Assembly: GCA_023443285.1 (NCBI GenBank)
Contig: JAEZVB010000142.1
Span: 1-15,159, forward strand
DNA length: 15,159 bases
Source: Bacillota bacterium
Lineage (GTDB): Bacteria > Bacillota > Negativicutes > Sporomusales > Sporomusaceae
Direction of reading: 5' to 3'
The notes under the pieces are model-generated. The model did no database searches and had not been told where the DNA came from. It saw only the letters and a program-made list of their open reading frames with translations. The position numbers and the translations under genes were made by a program. Positions 1 to 8,509 of the stretch are shown piece after piece; the first letter of the stretch is position 1, and each line of letters opens with the position of its first letter.

Positions 1-942
1 CTTTAAGGTACCAACATGTCGTTCACCAATGGTTTCGAGAAAACGGTCAATCTTGGGATCATACGATATACCCGCCATTGGCACATGCATAACGGCGGCA
101 AAAATAAGTGCGTGCAATCGAATGCCAATTAATAGATCCAAGTTACCGACAAGGGATAAAAGCTCACTTGTCGTATATTCACCTGGCAGTACACTGGCTT
201 TATTCTTCATGCGGCCAGCGATTTTTTCGGAAACACTGAGATCATCAGGCCATTGCATAGGAATAAATATTACCTTAGCGCCCAATTCCTCGATCATTTT
301 GTCGGCAGCATGACCCATTACTTGTTTAAAATGGCTCCAATCCTTCCACTCCCGCACCGAGATACCAATTAATGGCGCAACGCCTTCTTGCCCATGTTTT
401 TTCAAAATACTGCGGCCAATTTGTTTATCCACCTGATGCATGGCGAGTACCGGATCGGCTGTTATATGAATTGGCGGTGCAGTTACTTTTAACCGCTTTA
501 ATTCCTCATAAGAACCGTCGTCGCGGACGGTAATGAGATCAACCATATTGCCAATATAGCGCATAGCCCCCTGAGCCAACGAACCCCTGACCGGGCCAAT
601 TCCCTGCGCATACAGCATAACCGGCTTACCCAGCTTCTTGGCCAACATCATAATGCTCAAGTAGTAGTAGAGACTGCGGTCGCTGGTAACATCCTGGAGC
701 AAACTGCCACCACCACTGATTAACAGGCGACTTTTGGTCAGCACCTTAGCAATCTCCGGATAGTTCAGCCGATAGACGGCAGACACACCGTGCCGCAGCC
801 TGGTGTCTTCAGGATTGCCGGAAAGAACTGTGATTTTTATATTAGGCTCAATATCGGTAATTGCCTCAATCATCGCTGCCAACATAGCTTCGTCGCCTGC
901 ATTGGCAAAACCGTAGTAACCGGAAATAACGATATCACTCAT
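1..942 (-). CDS. csaB: Polysaccharide pyruvyl transferase CsaB, 3' end cut by window edge
   Basis: The minus-strand frame is open from ATG at 942 to base 1 (314 codons, no stop), so the C-terminus lies outside the window. The N-terminus reads MSDIVISGYYGFANAGDEAM, the glycosyltransferase-like opening of the CsaB family. Further on are LLISGGGSLLQD (about residues 75-86), YAQGIGP, and IGIRLHALIFAA, also family hallmarks. CsaB adds ketal pyruvate to cell-wall-linked polysaccharide, and in Firmicutes this provides the ligand for SLH-domain surface proteins. Its start codon overlaps the stop of the upstream DUF5693 gene in ATGAGTGA, which implies translational coupling and a shared envelope role. 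The identification comes from the motifs; the exact acceptor polymer cannot be read from the sequence. Confidence 0.9.
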   Translation of the reverse strand, partial: MSDIVISGYYGFANAGDEAMLAAMIEAITDIEPNIKITVLSGNPEDTRLRHGVSAVYRLNYPEIAKVLTKSRLLISGGGSLLQDVTSDRSLYYYLSIMMLAKKLGKPVMLYAQGIGPVRGSLAQGAMRYIGNMVDLITVRDDGSYEELKRLKVTAPPIHITADPVLAMHQVDKQIGRSILKKHGQEGVAPLIGISVREWKDWSHFKQVMGHAADKMIEELGAKVIFIPMQWPDDLSVSEKIAGRMKNKASVLPGEYTTSELLSLVGNLDLLIGIRLHALIFAAVMHVPMAGISYDPKIDRFLETIGERHVGTLK

Positions 943-3004
943 GGGTCACATTACTCCTTCCCCAGCGAGTGATTGCGGCTTGCATCACATACACCACCAC
1001 AACAGCTGCTGTGCCAACCACCGCACCTAACAGTAAACCGTCAATGCCCCGGATTGTCGACATAAGCACCGGTGTCCGCAAATGAGCAAAGGTTTCCACG
1101 AGTGAACCCTGGGCAATCGTCGCAGCTACAATCAGTAGGTATTGGAGTAGCCGCGGCCATTGACGATAAATAGCCATAATAGCCAGCAAAAAGGCTGGAT
1201 GACCAATTAAGAATTCTTTTCCCCTTGGCCGGACATACATAAGCTGCTCTAACATTGACCTAAGCTTAAGTTCAAGTGCCGGTACCGGCACACCGGCCGT
1301 ATGCCCGGATCGCCCGACAAATACCCAGGCCGCAAAGACCATCGCACCAAAGAGCAACAAGGTTTTCACAGTTATCGGATAGTTTAAGATAGTAGTAACT
1401 TGACGCCACAGACCTCTGGCATCAGTCAATTGCACATTATCAAACAATTTATAACGGGTTAAGTAAACGATAGTTACCAAGAGTAGCGGGGCAACAAAAG
1501 TCAATTTTACGCCCCGGAATATTTCCATTTCCAGAAAAAAGCGCACATCACTCAGCGCAGCCCCCAAATAGAGGCCGCCCGCGAGCGACATGGCTGTCGC
1601 TGTAACAATCGCACCTAGCCCGGCAATAATAATTTTGCTAAGTCGAGCCGGACGTGCGAACTGTCCCTCTTCCTCCAGCCGCCGCCACTTATCAATCTGC
1701 CAAGTCATGGCCAGTGCCGGGAAAATACTGGCACAAGAAAGCGCCACCATCTGCCTGCTAAGCGTGCCCCCACCCTTGATAATCGGGAAAAACAGTAATG
1801 CTGCCACTACTGCGGTAAGCGCATATTGCCAACGGCTTGCAAACGGAAAAATTAAAGATAAGAACAGCACACCGGCCGCTGTCGCTCCAAGCACAACCAG
1901 GCCTAGCAGCCACGGAGCGGGAAAATACGGTTGATAGGTGTCTGCCTTACCAAGGCTAAACCCTTCAGCCACTAAGGCTTGTTTAATACCTGATACATAA
2001 CTTAAATTAGTTTCAGTCAGAGTTTTTCCGGGTTCAGGCTTTTCATACCGGCGAATCAGGTTAATCCGGATATTTCGTTCCTGATCAGTCACAGCCCAGC
2101 GCTGAATAGCGTCTGAGGCTTTGAGTTTAATCTGTTCATCTTTAGGAATAACATAAATCCGGGCAGCCTGGTAGTTATTGGCTGCGGCCAGTTGGGTAAG
2201 CCCTTCCTGCTTAAGGAACTGCAGTTGCAACGGGTGTTCAATCATACCGAGTGTCAACTGACGATCCCGAAAGTGTTTGACAGTTAGCGGCAATAAATCA
2301 GGATAACCCAAGACTTCCTCACCGGAAAAGATAATCGCACTTAGGTTTTTCACGCCTTTGAGGCGTTCAAATACCGCGTTAACATCAGCCGGTGTGACTT
2401 TGGTATAGTTAGTTGGGCGGGCAACAACATGAAAGCCCAGCTTTTCCACCTCAGCAAGCTCGCTGGTAGACAAGCCCAAATTCCATTTCACAGCTTTTTC
2501 AAAATTAGCCTTGGCCGCCACGACCGGGCGATCACCTTCGGCCACTAGTGTTACTCTGCCTGATCCCAGGCGACGGCTTAAGTCCTCCGTGACTTCCTTG
2601 AACACTTGCTGATCCCGGCCAACGATATATACATCCTCTGCCTGGATCTTGCCTGCGGCAATCAAATTGTGCCAAAAGGGGTCTGTCAGCGTGCCCGTAC
2701 TGTTTTGGTGAAGAATATCAGCACCCGGCAGTGCAGTTATTTTACCACTTTTGTTGAGCTTTTCCAGGGTTGTTTCATACACGGCCAAGCTAGTGATGCC
2801 CGCCTCTTTAAATTGTTTAAACATTTCGCTAGGCAGGGCACCTTCGATTTGCGCTAATTCCAAGATATCTTCATATTCCATCAGCATTTCCACCGTGGAA
2901 TTGGCCTGCTCAACCGTGTTACGCTGCCAGTCGATAGTAAAAGCCGCTAATAGGCCTATTAGAATCAAACCAATCAGCCATTTGTTATATGTAAAGGTTG
3001 ACAA
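935..3004 (-). CDS. DUF5693 family multi-spanning membrane protein
   Basis: The protein has 689 aa and starts at TTG (3004), with GGGTGGAG about 7 nt upstream. An N-terminal hydrophobic anchor (LIGLILIGLLAAFTIDW, about residues 10-26) is followed by an extracytoplasmic region of roughly 340 residues. That region has alternating alpha/beta character (for example the LSAIIFSGEEVLGYPDLLPL stretch). From about residue 365 to the C-terminus there are seven or eight hydrophobic segments. I recognise the architecture and its position directly upstream of csaB as DUF5693. The biochemical function of the family is unknown to me. The stop overlaps the csaB start by 8 nt, so the two products are probably made together and may act in one envelope-polymer pathway. 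I see no clear promoter in the 118 nt between this gene and the DUF2993 gene upstream. Confidence 0.8.
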   Translation of the reverse strand: MSTFTYNKWLIGLILIGLLAAFTIDWQRNTVEQANSTVEMLMEYEDILELAQIEGALPSEMFKQFKEAGITSLAVYETTLEKLNKSGKITALPGADILHQNSTGTLTDPFWHNLIAAGKIQAEDVYIVGRDQQVFKEVTEDLSRRLGSGRVTLVAEGDRPVVAAKANFEKAVKWNLGLSTSELAEVEKLGFHVVARPTNYTKVTPADVNAVFERLKGVKNLSAIIFSGEEVLGYPDLLPLTVKHFRDRQLTLGMIEHPLQLQFLKQEGLTQLAAANNYQAARIYVIPKDEQIKLKASDAIQRWAVTDQERNIRINLIRRYEKPEPGKTLTETNLSYVSGIKQALVAEGFSLGKADTYQPYFPAPWLLGLVVLGATAAGVLFLSLIFPFASRWQYALTAVVAALLFFPIIKGGGTLSRQMVALSCASIFPALAMTWQIDKWRRLEEEGQFARPARLSKIIIAGLGAIVTATAMSLAGGLYLGAALSDVRFFLEMEIFRGVKLTFVAPLLLVTIVYLTRYKLFDNVQLTDARGLWRQVTTILNYPITVKTLLLFGAMVFAAWVFVGRSGHTAGVPVPALELKLRSMLEQLMYVRPRGKEFLIGHPAFLLAIMAIYRQWPRLLQYLLIVAATIAQGSLVETFAHLRTPVLMSTIRGIDGLLLGAVVGTAAVVVVYVMQAAITRWGRSNVTHE

Positions 3005-3122
3005 AATCTCTCCACCCTTTTAGAAGCCGCTTTCTCAGCCACTTCAAGAATTATCGGTATATTGTACTATTCCCCAAAACAATACCTTTCAGCACGAGCT
3101 TCGCACCTTGAAATTATAAGTA

Positions 3123-3815
3123 TTAGTTCTTGTTATCAGTATATATAATAATCTGGTTTTCTTCCATAGTAACATCCCGTACGTTAACATTAAATGGCAT
3201 TTTCTTTAAATCTACTAACGGCACTTCGGTGAGAAGCGAGCCGCCAATGTTGCCAACAGGCGAGTTGTTTAGCCAAAACCGTTCGGTAACAAACGTGATT
3301 CGCTTATTCTCGCGGTCACTGGCAATTCGTCCCTCTAGCCTAATATCGACACGAGCAATACCACCAAAGGTTAAGGCACTGCTAACCTGGACTTTATCCG
3401 GAGTTATTTTTACAACTGCATTTTTAATTCCTTTTACTGAGTTATTCAGATATGTGGCTAATTCCTCTTGCCCAATAATTGCCGTAAGTTCGATATCTTT
3501 GACTTGTTCAATCACTAGTTTCCGGCTGGTCAGCAAGGTCTTAACGTCCAGCTTTACATCAGTTAGGTTGATGTGCATGTTACGAAAGGTTATCTTTTCA
3601 GTCTTAACCTCATGGGCATCTGCCATCACCCGGTCAAAATTACCGTCAAACATCAGTACAGCCGGCGTCTTATCCACCCGGGCAGTCACCTGATTGCTGC
3701 CTGTCAGTTCACGCAGACCCTGAACCACAGCATCAGATACCAGCTTGGGCAGGATAACTTCAATCGCGGCTAGCAGCATAACCAAAAATAGTAATATTGT
3801 TGTAAAACGCTTCAT
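3123..3815 (-). CDS. DUF2993 (LmeA-like) lipid-binding-type protein
   Basis: The protein has 230 aa and starts at ATG 3815. The N-terminus has a short basic stretch, then a hydrophobic segment (TTILLFLVMLLAAIEVILP), indicating a signal peptide or membrane anchor. The rest is beta-rich with alternating hydrophobic residues and repeated statements of strands (VRDVTMEENQIIIY near the end). This is the pattern of DUF2993, whose mycobacterial member LmeA binds phospholipid in the periplasm. No catalytic motif is visible. The ribosome binding site is an uninterrupted run of eight G (3822-3829 on the complement) 6 nt from the ATG. A perfect hairpin at 3840-3870 separates it from prfB. It may act in the envelope, like the two genes downstream, but that is inference from position. 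Confidence 0.72.
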   Translation of the reverse strand: MKRFTTILLFLVMLLAAIEVILPKLVSDAVVQGLRELTGSNQVTARVDKTPAVLMFDGNFDRVMADAHEVKTEKITFRNMHINLTDVKLDVKTLLTSRKLVIEQVKDIELTAIIGQEELATYLNNSVKGIKNAVVKITPDKVQVSSALTFGGIARVDIRLEGRIASDRENKRITFVTERFWLNNSPVGNIGGSLLTEVPLVDLKKMPFNVNVRDVTMEENQIIIYTDNKN

Positions 3816-3839
3816 AGGGTTCCCCCCCCTAGCAAACTG

Positions 3840-3870
3840 GAGATTGCCACGTCGTTAGCGTGGCAATCTC
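3840..3870. terminator. Perfect 12-bp hairpin between prfB and the DUF2993 gene
   Basis: GAGATTGCCACG (3840-3851) and CGTGGCAATCTC (3859-3870) are exact complements with a 7-nt loop. On the minus strand the stem is followed only by CAGTTTGC, so the T-tract is weak. The run ATTTTT (3871-3876) lies on the plus-strand side, where no gene needs it. It probably reduces read-through from secA-prfB but is not a textbook terminator for that direction. It resembles the hairpin at 7733-7771. Confidence 0.55.
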
Positions 3871-3902
3871 ATTTTTCACCCTAACAGAAAGTATCACTTT
3901 CT

Positions 3903-5013
3903 TTAGTCCTTACCATTAGATTCACTTTTTAAGTAAGCTTCGATAAACAATTCAATTTCTCCATCCATTACCGCTTGCACATTACCTGTTTCAGCAGATG
4001 TACGATGATCTTTCACCATATTATAGGGATGGAAAACATAGGATCTGATTTGACTGCCCCATTCGATAGCCTGGTATTCACCACCAAGCTCGGCTTTTTT
4101 ATCGGCTTGTTTTTGCTGTTCCAGTTCAAACAGCTTAGCCCGCAACAGCCGCATGCACTGCTCTCTGTTCTGAATCTGCGAACGCTCGCTTTGGCATTGC
4201 ACAACAACACCTGTTGGCAGGTGAGTCATGCGAACAGCAGAGTCGGTTTTATTGATATGCTGGCCACCGGCACCGCTGGCCCGATAGGTATCGACCCGCA
4301 AATCTACGGGATTAATGTTTATCTCTACCGAATCATCAATTTCGGGCATAACATCAACAGCCGCAAATGAGGTATGGCGTCGTCCGCTGGCATCAAAGGG
4401 TGAAATACGTACAAGGCGATGTACCCCTTTTTCGGCTTTCAAATAGCCATAGGCATTTATGCCGCTAATCATCAGGGTAACACTCTTAACACCGGCTTCA
4501 TCGCCAGCCAAAAAGTCCATGGTCTCTACCTTGTAATTATTTTTCTCAGCCCAGCGCACATACATTCTCAAGAGCATTTGCGCCCAATCCTGCGCTTCTG
4601 TGCCACCAGCCCCGGCATGCAGCGTCAAAATAGCGTTATTGCTATCATATTCACCTGATAACATCTGGTTTAGTTCCAGATGATCAAGTTCCTGTTCCAT
4701 GCCGGCCAAACTGGCTGTTACTTCCGGATAAACACTCTCATCCTGCTCTTCCAGACCCAATTGCCATAAAATAACCATATCACTATGACGGCTAGCCAAA
4801 TCCCGGTACTTATTAATACTGTCCTTCAGGTACGTAACTTCCTGAGCGATTTTTTGAGCCATGGCCGGATCATCCCAGAAAGTGGGGTCACTCATTCTAT
4901 CTTCCAGCTCTTCGATACGTTCTGATTTAGCAGCAACGTCAAAGAGAATCCCTCATTTTTTCAATCCGTTTAGCCAGGGTATCCAGTGACCCTCGCAAAT
5001 CCTCTAATAACAC
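3903..5013 (-). CDS. prfB: Peptide chain release factor 2 (RF2), programmed +1 frameshift
   Basis: RF2 ends translation at UGA and UAA by triggering peptidyl-tRNA hydrolysis. The main frame holds LVRISPF (SPF stop-codon recognition tripeptide) and SGAGGQHINKTDSAVR (catalytic GGQ). The longest unbroken ORF begins only at MSDPTFWDD (4895) and lacks the usual N-terminus. The missing part is in another frame: GTG at 5013, preceded by AGGAG 8 nt upstream, opens 24 codons ending in CTT, followed by in-frame TGA (4939-4941). A +1 slip reads GAC at 4938-4940 and joins the main frame, giving 369 aa, the normal RF2 length. This is the known autoregulatory frameshift. The start lies 14 nt past the secA stop, so secA and prfB form one operon. 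Confidence 0.96.
4938..4953 (-). promoter_or_regulatory. prfB: prfB programmed frameshift site
   Basis: Read on the minus strand the site is AGGGATTCTCTTTGAC: an internal Shine-Dalgarno-like AGGG, then the slippery CTT, the in-frame stop TGA and a following C. This matches the conserved RF2 recoding signal CTTTGAC. Low RF2 delays termination at the TGA and raises slippage, so RF2 controls its own synthesis. Confidence 0.95.
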
Positions 5014-5027
5014 TTTCTCAACTCCTA

Positions 5028-7550
5028 TTACTTAGCTCCACAACAACGTTTGTATTTCTTGCCGCTGCCGCAAGGACATAATTCGTTGCGGCCTGTTGTA
5101 TCAGTATTTACAATGGGTTCAATTGGCTGAGCCTGTTCGTCTCCCTCTTCACCGCCGCGAGTAGCGTGAGCGCCACGCAGATGATCTTCGGGCTGAGCCT
5201 GGGAAACAATATCAACCTTGAAAATATAACGGACAATGTCTTCCTGTACAACCTCCAGCATTTGCTGGAACATGTCATACCCTTCAATTTTGTACTCAAT
5301 CAGCGGATCTCTTTGACCATATGCCCTAAGGCCAATACCCTGACGCAGCATATCCATGGCGTCAAGATGTTCCATCCACTTGGCATCAACCGTCTTGAGC
5401 ATAACGACTTTTTCCAGCTCACGCATATTGTCGGAACCAAACCGACTTTCCCGATCGCTATAGGAAGTGTGCGCTACATTCAGCAGTTCTTCCTTGAGTT
5501 CAAAACGGCTCAACATATCAAGTTTATCCTGCTTAAGCTGACCGACAGGCGCAAAGAAGCCCTCACAGAATTCAATCAGACCGGCATAGTCCCATTCCTC
5601 GGGATAGATCTTTTCATTAGCATATAGATCCATACCGTAATCGATGACTTTTTCAATCATTATATCAATATTTTCTTTGAGGTTATCGCCCATCAGAATC
5701 TTCTTACGCTGGCTGTAAATAACCTCACGTTGTTGATTCATAACATTATCATATTCAAGAACGTATTTGCGGATGTCAAAGTTTCGAGCTTCCACCTTTT
5801 TCTGCGCTTGTTCAATGGAACGGGTAATCAGCGCATGTTCAATGGGCTCATCTTCTTCCATTCCTAATTTGTCCATGATGCTGGCAATATTGTCAGAGCC
5901 AAACAGGCGCATCAAATCGTCCTCTAGCGACAAATAGAAACGGGAGGAACCAGGGTCACCCTGACGGCCGGCACGACCACGCAACTGATTGTCAATCCGG
6001 CGGCTCTCATGGCGCTCTGTACCGATAATCCGAAGACCACCTAGTTCAGGGACACCCGAACCTAACACAATGTCAGTACCACGGCCAGCCATATTGGTGG
6101 CGATAGTTACAGCGCCGCTCTGACCGGCTTGCGAGACGATCTGCGCCTCCATTTCATGAAACTTGGCATTCAGCACATTATGCGGGATGCCTTTTTTCTT
6201 TAGCATAGCCGATAATTCTTCAGACTGCGCAATAGAGGTTGTACCTACCAAGAGCGGCTGCCCCTTACCATGGAGTTCCGCAATCTCGTTGACAACGGCC
6301 TTGTACTTGGCGCGTTTCGTTTTATAAATGATATCCGGTAAATCTTGACGCAACATCGGACGATTAGGCGGAATAACAATAACATCAAGACCATAAATCT
6401 TGCGAAATTCAGGTTCTTCGGTTTTGGCAGTACCTGTCATACCGGCTAATTTTTTATACATCCTAAAATAATTCTGGAAGGTAATGGTGGCCAGTGTTTG
6501 GCTTTCCCGTTCTACCTTAACGCCTTCCTTGGCCTCAATAGCCTGATGCAGACCGTCTGAATAGCGACGGCCAAACATTAACCGGCCGGTAAACTCGTCA
6601 ACAATGACAACTTCGCCATCTTTGACCACATAGTCTTTATCCCGATGCATCAAGGCATGCGCCCGCAGTGCCTGATTAAAGTGATGGGACATCTCGATGT
6701 TCTCGGCATCATAGAGATTCTTTACATTGAGCAGCTTCTCGGCTTTGGCCACACCAGCCTCGGTAGGCGCAACTGTGTTGGCCTTTTCATCAATGGTATA
6801 GTCCTCAACAGCCGTCAATTTGGGCACAACTTTGGCTAAAACAAAATACATATCGGTAGATTTTTCACCAGGCCCGGATATAATAAGCGGCGTCCGCGCC
6901 TCATCGATCAAAATACTGTCAACTTCATCGACAATAGAATAATTCAGGGGGCGTTGTACCATTTGTTCAGCGTAAATAACCATATTATCGCGGAGGTAAT
7001 CAAAACCATACTCGTTGTTGGTACCATACGTAACATCGGCACTATACGCCAGTTTACGATCATCAAAGTCCAGACCGTGAACAATAAGACCGACAGACAA
7101 ACCTAAATAACGGTACAGTTTGCCCATCCACTCACTATCGCGGCGAGCCAGATAGTCATTAACGGTAACTACATGCACGCCCTTGCCTGTCAAGGCATTA
7201 AGATATACCGGCAGCGTTGCTACCAGGGTTTTACCTTCACCTGTCCGCATCTCGGCAATTTTACCTTCATGCAGAGTAATACCGCCCACCATTTGTACAT
7301 CAAAGTGGCGCATAGCGAGCACCCGGCGCGAAGCTTCCCGCACTACGGCGAAAGCCTCAGGCAAAAGTTCATCAAGCGTTTGCCCTTTTTCCAGACGGCG
7401 CCTAAACTCAACCGTCTTGGAGGTAAGCGAGGTATCGCTCATATTCATAAGTTCAGGCTCAAACGCATTGATTTGTTCTACTAATTTCATCATGCGTTTA
7501 ATTTCTTTCTCGTTATCATCACCCAATAGGCTTTTCAGAAACTTAAACAA
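5028..7550 (-). CDS. secA: Preprotein translocase ATPase SecA
   Basis: SecA is the cytoplasmic motor that drives unfolded preproteins through SecYEG. Seen in order: Walker A MRTGEGKT (about residues 101-108), DEVDSILIDEAR (Walker B), TGRLMFGRRYSDGLHQAIEAKEG in the preprotein cross-linking region, MAGRGTDIVLG, QLRGRAGRQGDPGSSRF (arginine fingers of motif VI), and a C-terminal zinc site CPCGSGKKYKRCC. The longest ORF begins at GTG 7568, but that codon has no ribosome binding site. I prefer TTG at 7550: GGGAG lies 8 nt upstream (7559-7563), the start MFKFLKSLLGDDNEK matches the family, and the length becomes 840 aa with the Walker lysine at 107, close to Lys106 of Bacillus subtilis SecA. A consensus-like promoter lies at 7675-7703, and prfB follows in the same operon. 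Confidence 0.97.
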   Translation of the reverse strand: MFKFLKSLLGDDNEKEIKRMMKLVEQINAFEPELMNMSDTSLTSKTVEFRRRLEKGQTLDELLPEAFAVVREASRRVLAMRHFDVQMVGGITLHEGKIAEMRTGEGKTLVATLPVYLNALTGKGVHVVTVNDYLARRDSEWMGKLYRYLGLSVGLIVHGLDFDDRKLAYSADVTYGTNNEYGFDYLRDNMVIYAEQMVQRPLNYSIVDEVDSILIDEARTPLIISGPGEKSTDMYFVLAKVVPKLTAVEDYTIDEKANTVAPTEAGVAKAEKLLNVKNLYDAENIEMSHHFNQALRAHALMHRDKDYVVKDGEVVIVDEFTGRLMFGRRYSDGLHQAIEAKEGVKVERESQTLATITFQNYFRMYKKLAGMTGTAKTEEPEFRKIYGLDVIVIPPNRPMLRQDLPDIIYKTKRAKYKAVVNEIAELHGKGQPLLVGTTSIAQSEELSAMLKKKGIPHNVLNAKFHEMEAQIVSQAGQSGAVTIATNMAGRGTDIVLGSGVPELGGLRIIGTERHESRRIDNQLRGRAGRQGDPGSSRFYLSLEDDLMRLFGSDNIASIMDKLGMEEDEPIEHALITRSIEQAQKKVEARNFDIRKYVLEYDNVMNQQREVIYSQRKKILMGDNLKENIDIMIEKVIDYGMDLYANEKIYPEEWDYAGLIEFCEGFFAPVGQLKQDKLDMLSRFELKEELLNVAHTSYSDRESRFGSDNMRELEKVVMLKTVDAKWMEHLDAMDMLRQGIGLRAYGQRDPLIEYKIEGYDMFQQMLEVVQEDIVRYIFKVDIVSQAQPEDHLRGAHATRGGEEGDEQAQPIEPIVNTDTTGRNELCPCGSGKKYKRCCGAK

Positions 7551-7674
7551 ATTATCAACTCCCGACACAAAAACGAATAAACTTCATACTAAACTGAGCC
7601 CGCTTGGGCAATCTACACCATTGCATCCATTGACGTTTACAAGCGGTTATAGGTTAGTATGTGCCTAATATATG

Positions 7675-7703
7675 ATTTTAACAGAAACCCCGTGCAAAGT
7701 CAA
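7675..7703 (-). promoter_or_regulatory. Vegetative promoter of secA-prfB
   Basis: On the minus strand TTGACT (7698-7703) and TAAAAT (7675-7680) are separated by exactly 17 nt, with TG one base before the -10 (extended -10). The predicted leader to the TTG start is about 120 nt and contains a small GCCC/GGGC hairpin near 7600. Confidence 0.75.
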
Positions 7704-7728
7704 AAATTGGAGTACTTGGAAATGGAAC

Positions 7729-7788
7729 AAAAAATGACGAGATTACCGCATTATGCAGCAATCTCGTCATTACACTTTTCTTTTTTTT
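7729..7788. terminator. Bidirectional terminator after the hydrogenase operon
   Basis: AATGACGAGATT (7733-7744) pairs with AATCTCGTCATT (7760-7771), and a further GCAT/ATGC is possible in the loop. On the minus strand the stem runs into TTTTTTG (A-run at 7729-7734 on plus), which fits termination of the hydrogenase operon just upstream of the secA promoter. A T-rich tract (7776-7788) lies on the plus side as well. Confidence 0.85.
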
Positions 7789-7800
7789 AGGACCGGCTGT

Positions 7801-8496
7801 TTAGCCTGCTTGATGCTGGCCGGGCGCATTTACATTGCCCTTCACCGGCTCGATTTCATTTTCAACCCATACTGGGTTATGGTGTTTAGCCTCTTCCACA
7901 GTTTGGGTTCCGTCACCAAACATACACAAAAACTCGCCCCAATTGTAGATCCCCAGACCAATATGAGCAAATACGCTTACTCCCAGAACCAGTCCAATAA
8001 TCAAATGTACCTGATCAAACCAATACATGGCTGCTTTCGGAGCTACCGGCAAGAAGGCGTATAAAGCCCAACCGGTAACAATCAGGAGAATACCACCTAT
8101 TAGCATCATTATTCCCATTTGTTTTTGACCAGAATTCATTTTGCCCATTGGCGGCACAGGAATGGTTTTGCCAAGCAGCATCTTTTGTGGATACCCGCCG
8201 CAAACCTTCATCCAGGCCATGTCCCGCTCATCAAAGCTAAATATCCGGCGGGTAAAGGCCACAATTCTGTCTAATGCAAATATGGTATAGAAGATACAGG
8301 ACAAGGTAAGAATAGCTGCACCAATAATATGAATTTGCATAAGCAAATTTTGGAAATCGTCACTAAACGGTTTAAGCCAAATAAAAAATCCAGTAATCGC
8401 TGCCGGTAAAAAACCTAAAATTAATCCCCAGTGAAACAGCCGCGAGATAAGAGGGTGCTTGAGTACCCGCGGGCCATGTTCATCATGATGACTCAT
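7801..8496 (-). CDS. Cytochrome b subunit of membrane-bound [FeFe]-hydrogenase (FdnI/HydC-like)
   Basis: The protein has 231 aa and starts at ATG 8496, with GGAGGG 8 nt upstream. It has four predicted membrane helices (about residues 17-41, 52-76, 126-150, 162-186). Histidines suited to bind two b hemes sit at 22 (LFHWG), 56 (QIHIIG), 164 (QVHLIIG) and 178 (FAHIGLG). The PMGKMNSGQK segment resembles the cytoplasmic loop of the formate dehydrogenase gamma subunit family. Such subunits anchor a catalytic module on the outer face of the inner membrane and pass electrons to the quinone pool. It lies 13 nt after the hydrogenase small subunit in the same operon, so the partner is most likely that hydrogenase rather than a formate dehydrogenase. 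The quinone link is inference from the family. Confidence 0.88.
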   Translation of the reverse strand: MSHHDEHGPRVLKHPLISRLFHWGLILGFLPAAITGFFIWLKPFSDDFQNLLMQIHIIGAAILTLSCIFYTIFALDRIVAFTRRIFSFDERDMAWMKVCGGYPQKMLLGKTIPVPPMGKMNSGQKQMGIMMLIGGILLIVTGWALYAFLPVAPKAAMYWFDQVHLIIGLVLGVSVFAHIGLGIYNWGEFLCMFGDGTQTVEEAKHHNPVWVENEIEPVKGNVNAPGQHQAG

Positions 8497-8509
8497 CAGT
8501 TAATCCCTC

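Noticed and set aside
3060..3095. Imperfect inverted repeat GGTATTG...CAATATACC as a terminator before the DUF5693 gene
   Set aside because: The stem has a bulge and no T-run follows on the minus strand; it is too weak to support.
5166..5627. Long rightward ORF of 153 codons inside secA
   Set aside because: It is a shadow of secA codon usage with no ribosome binding site or family features.
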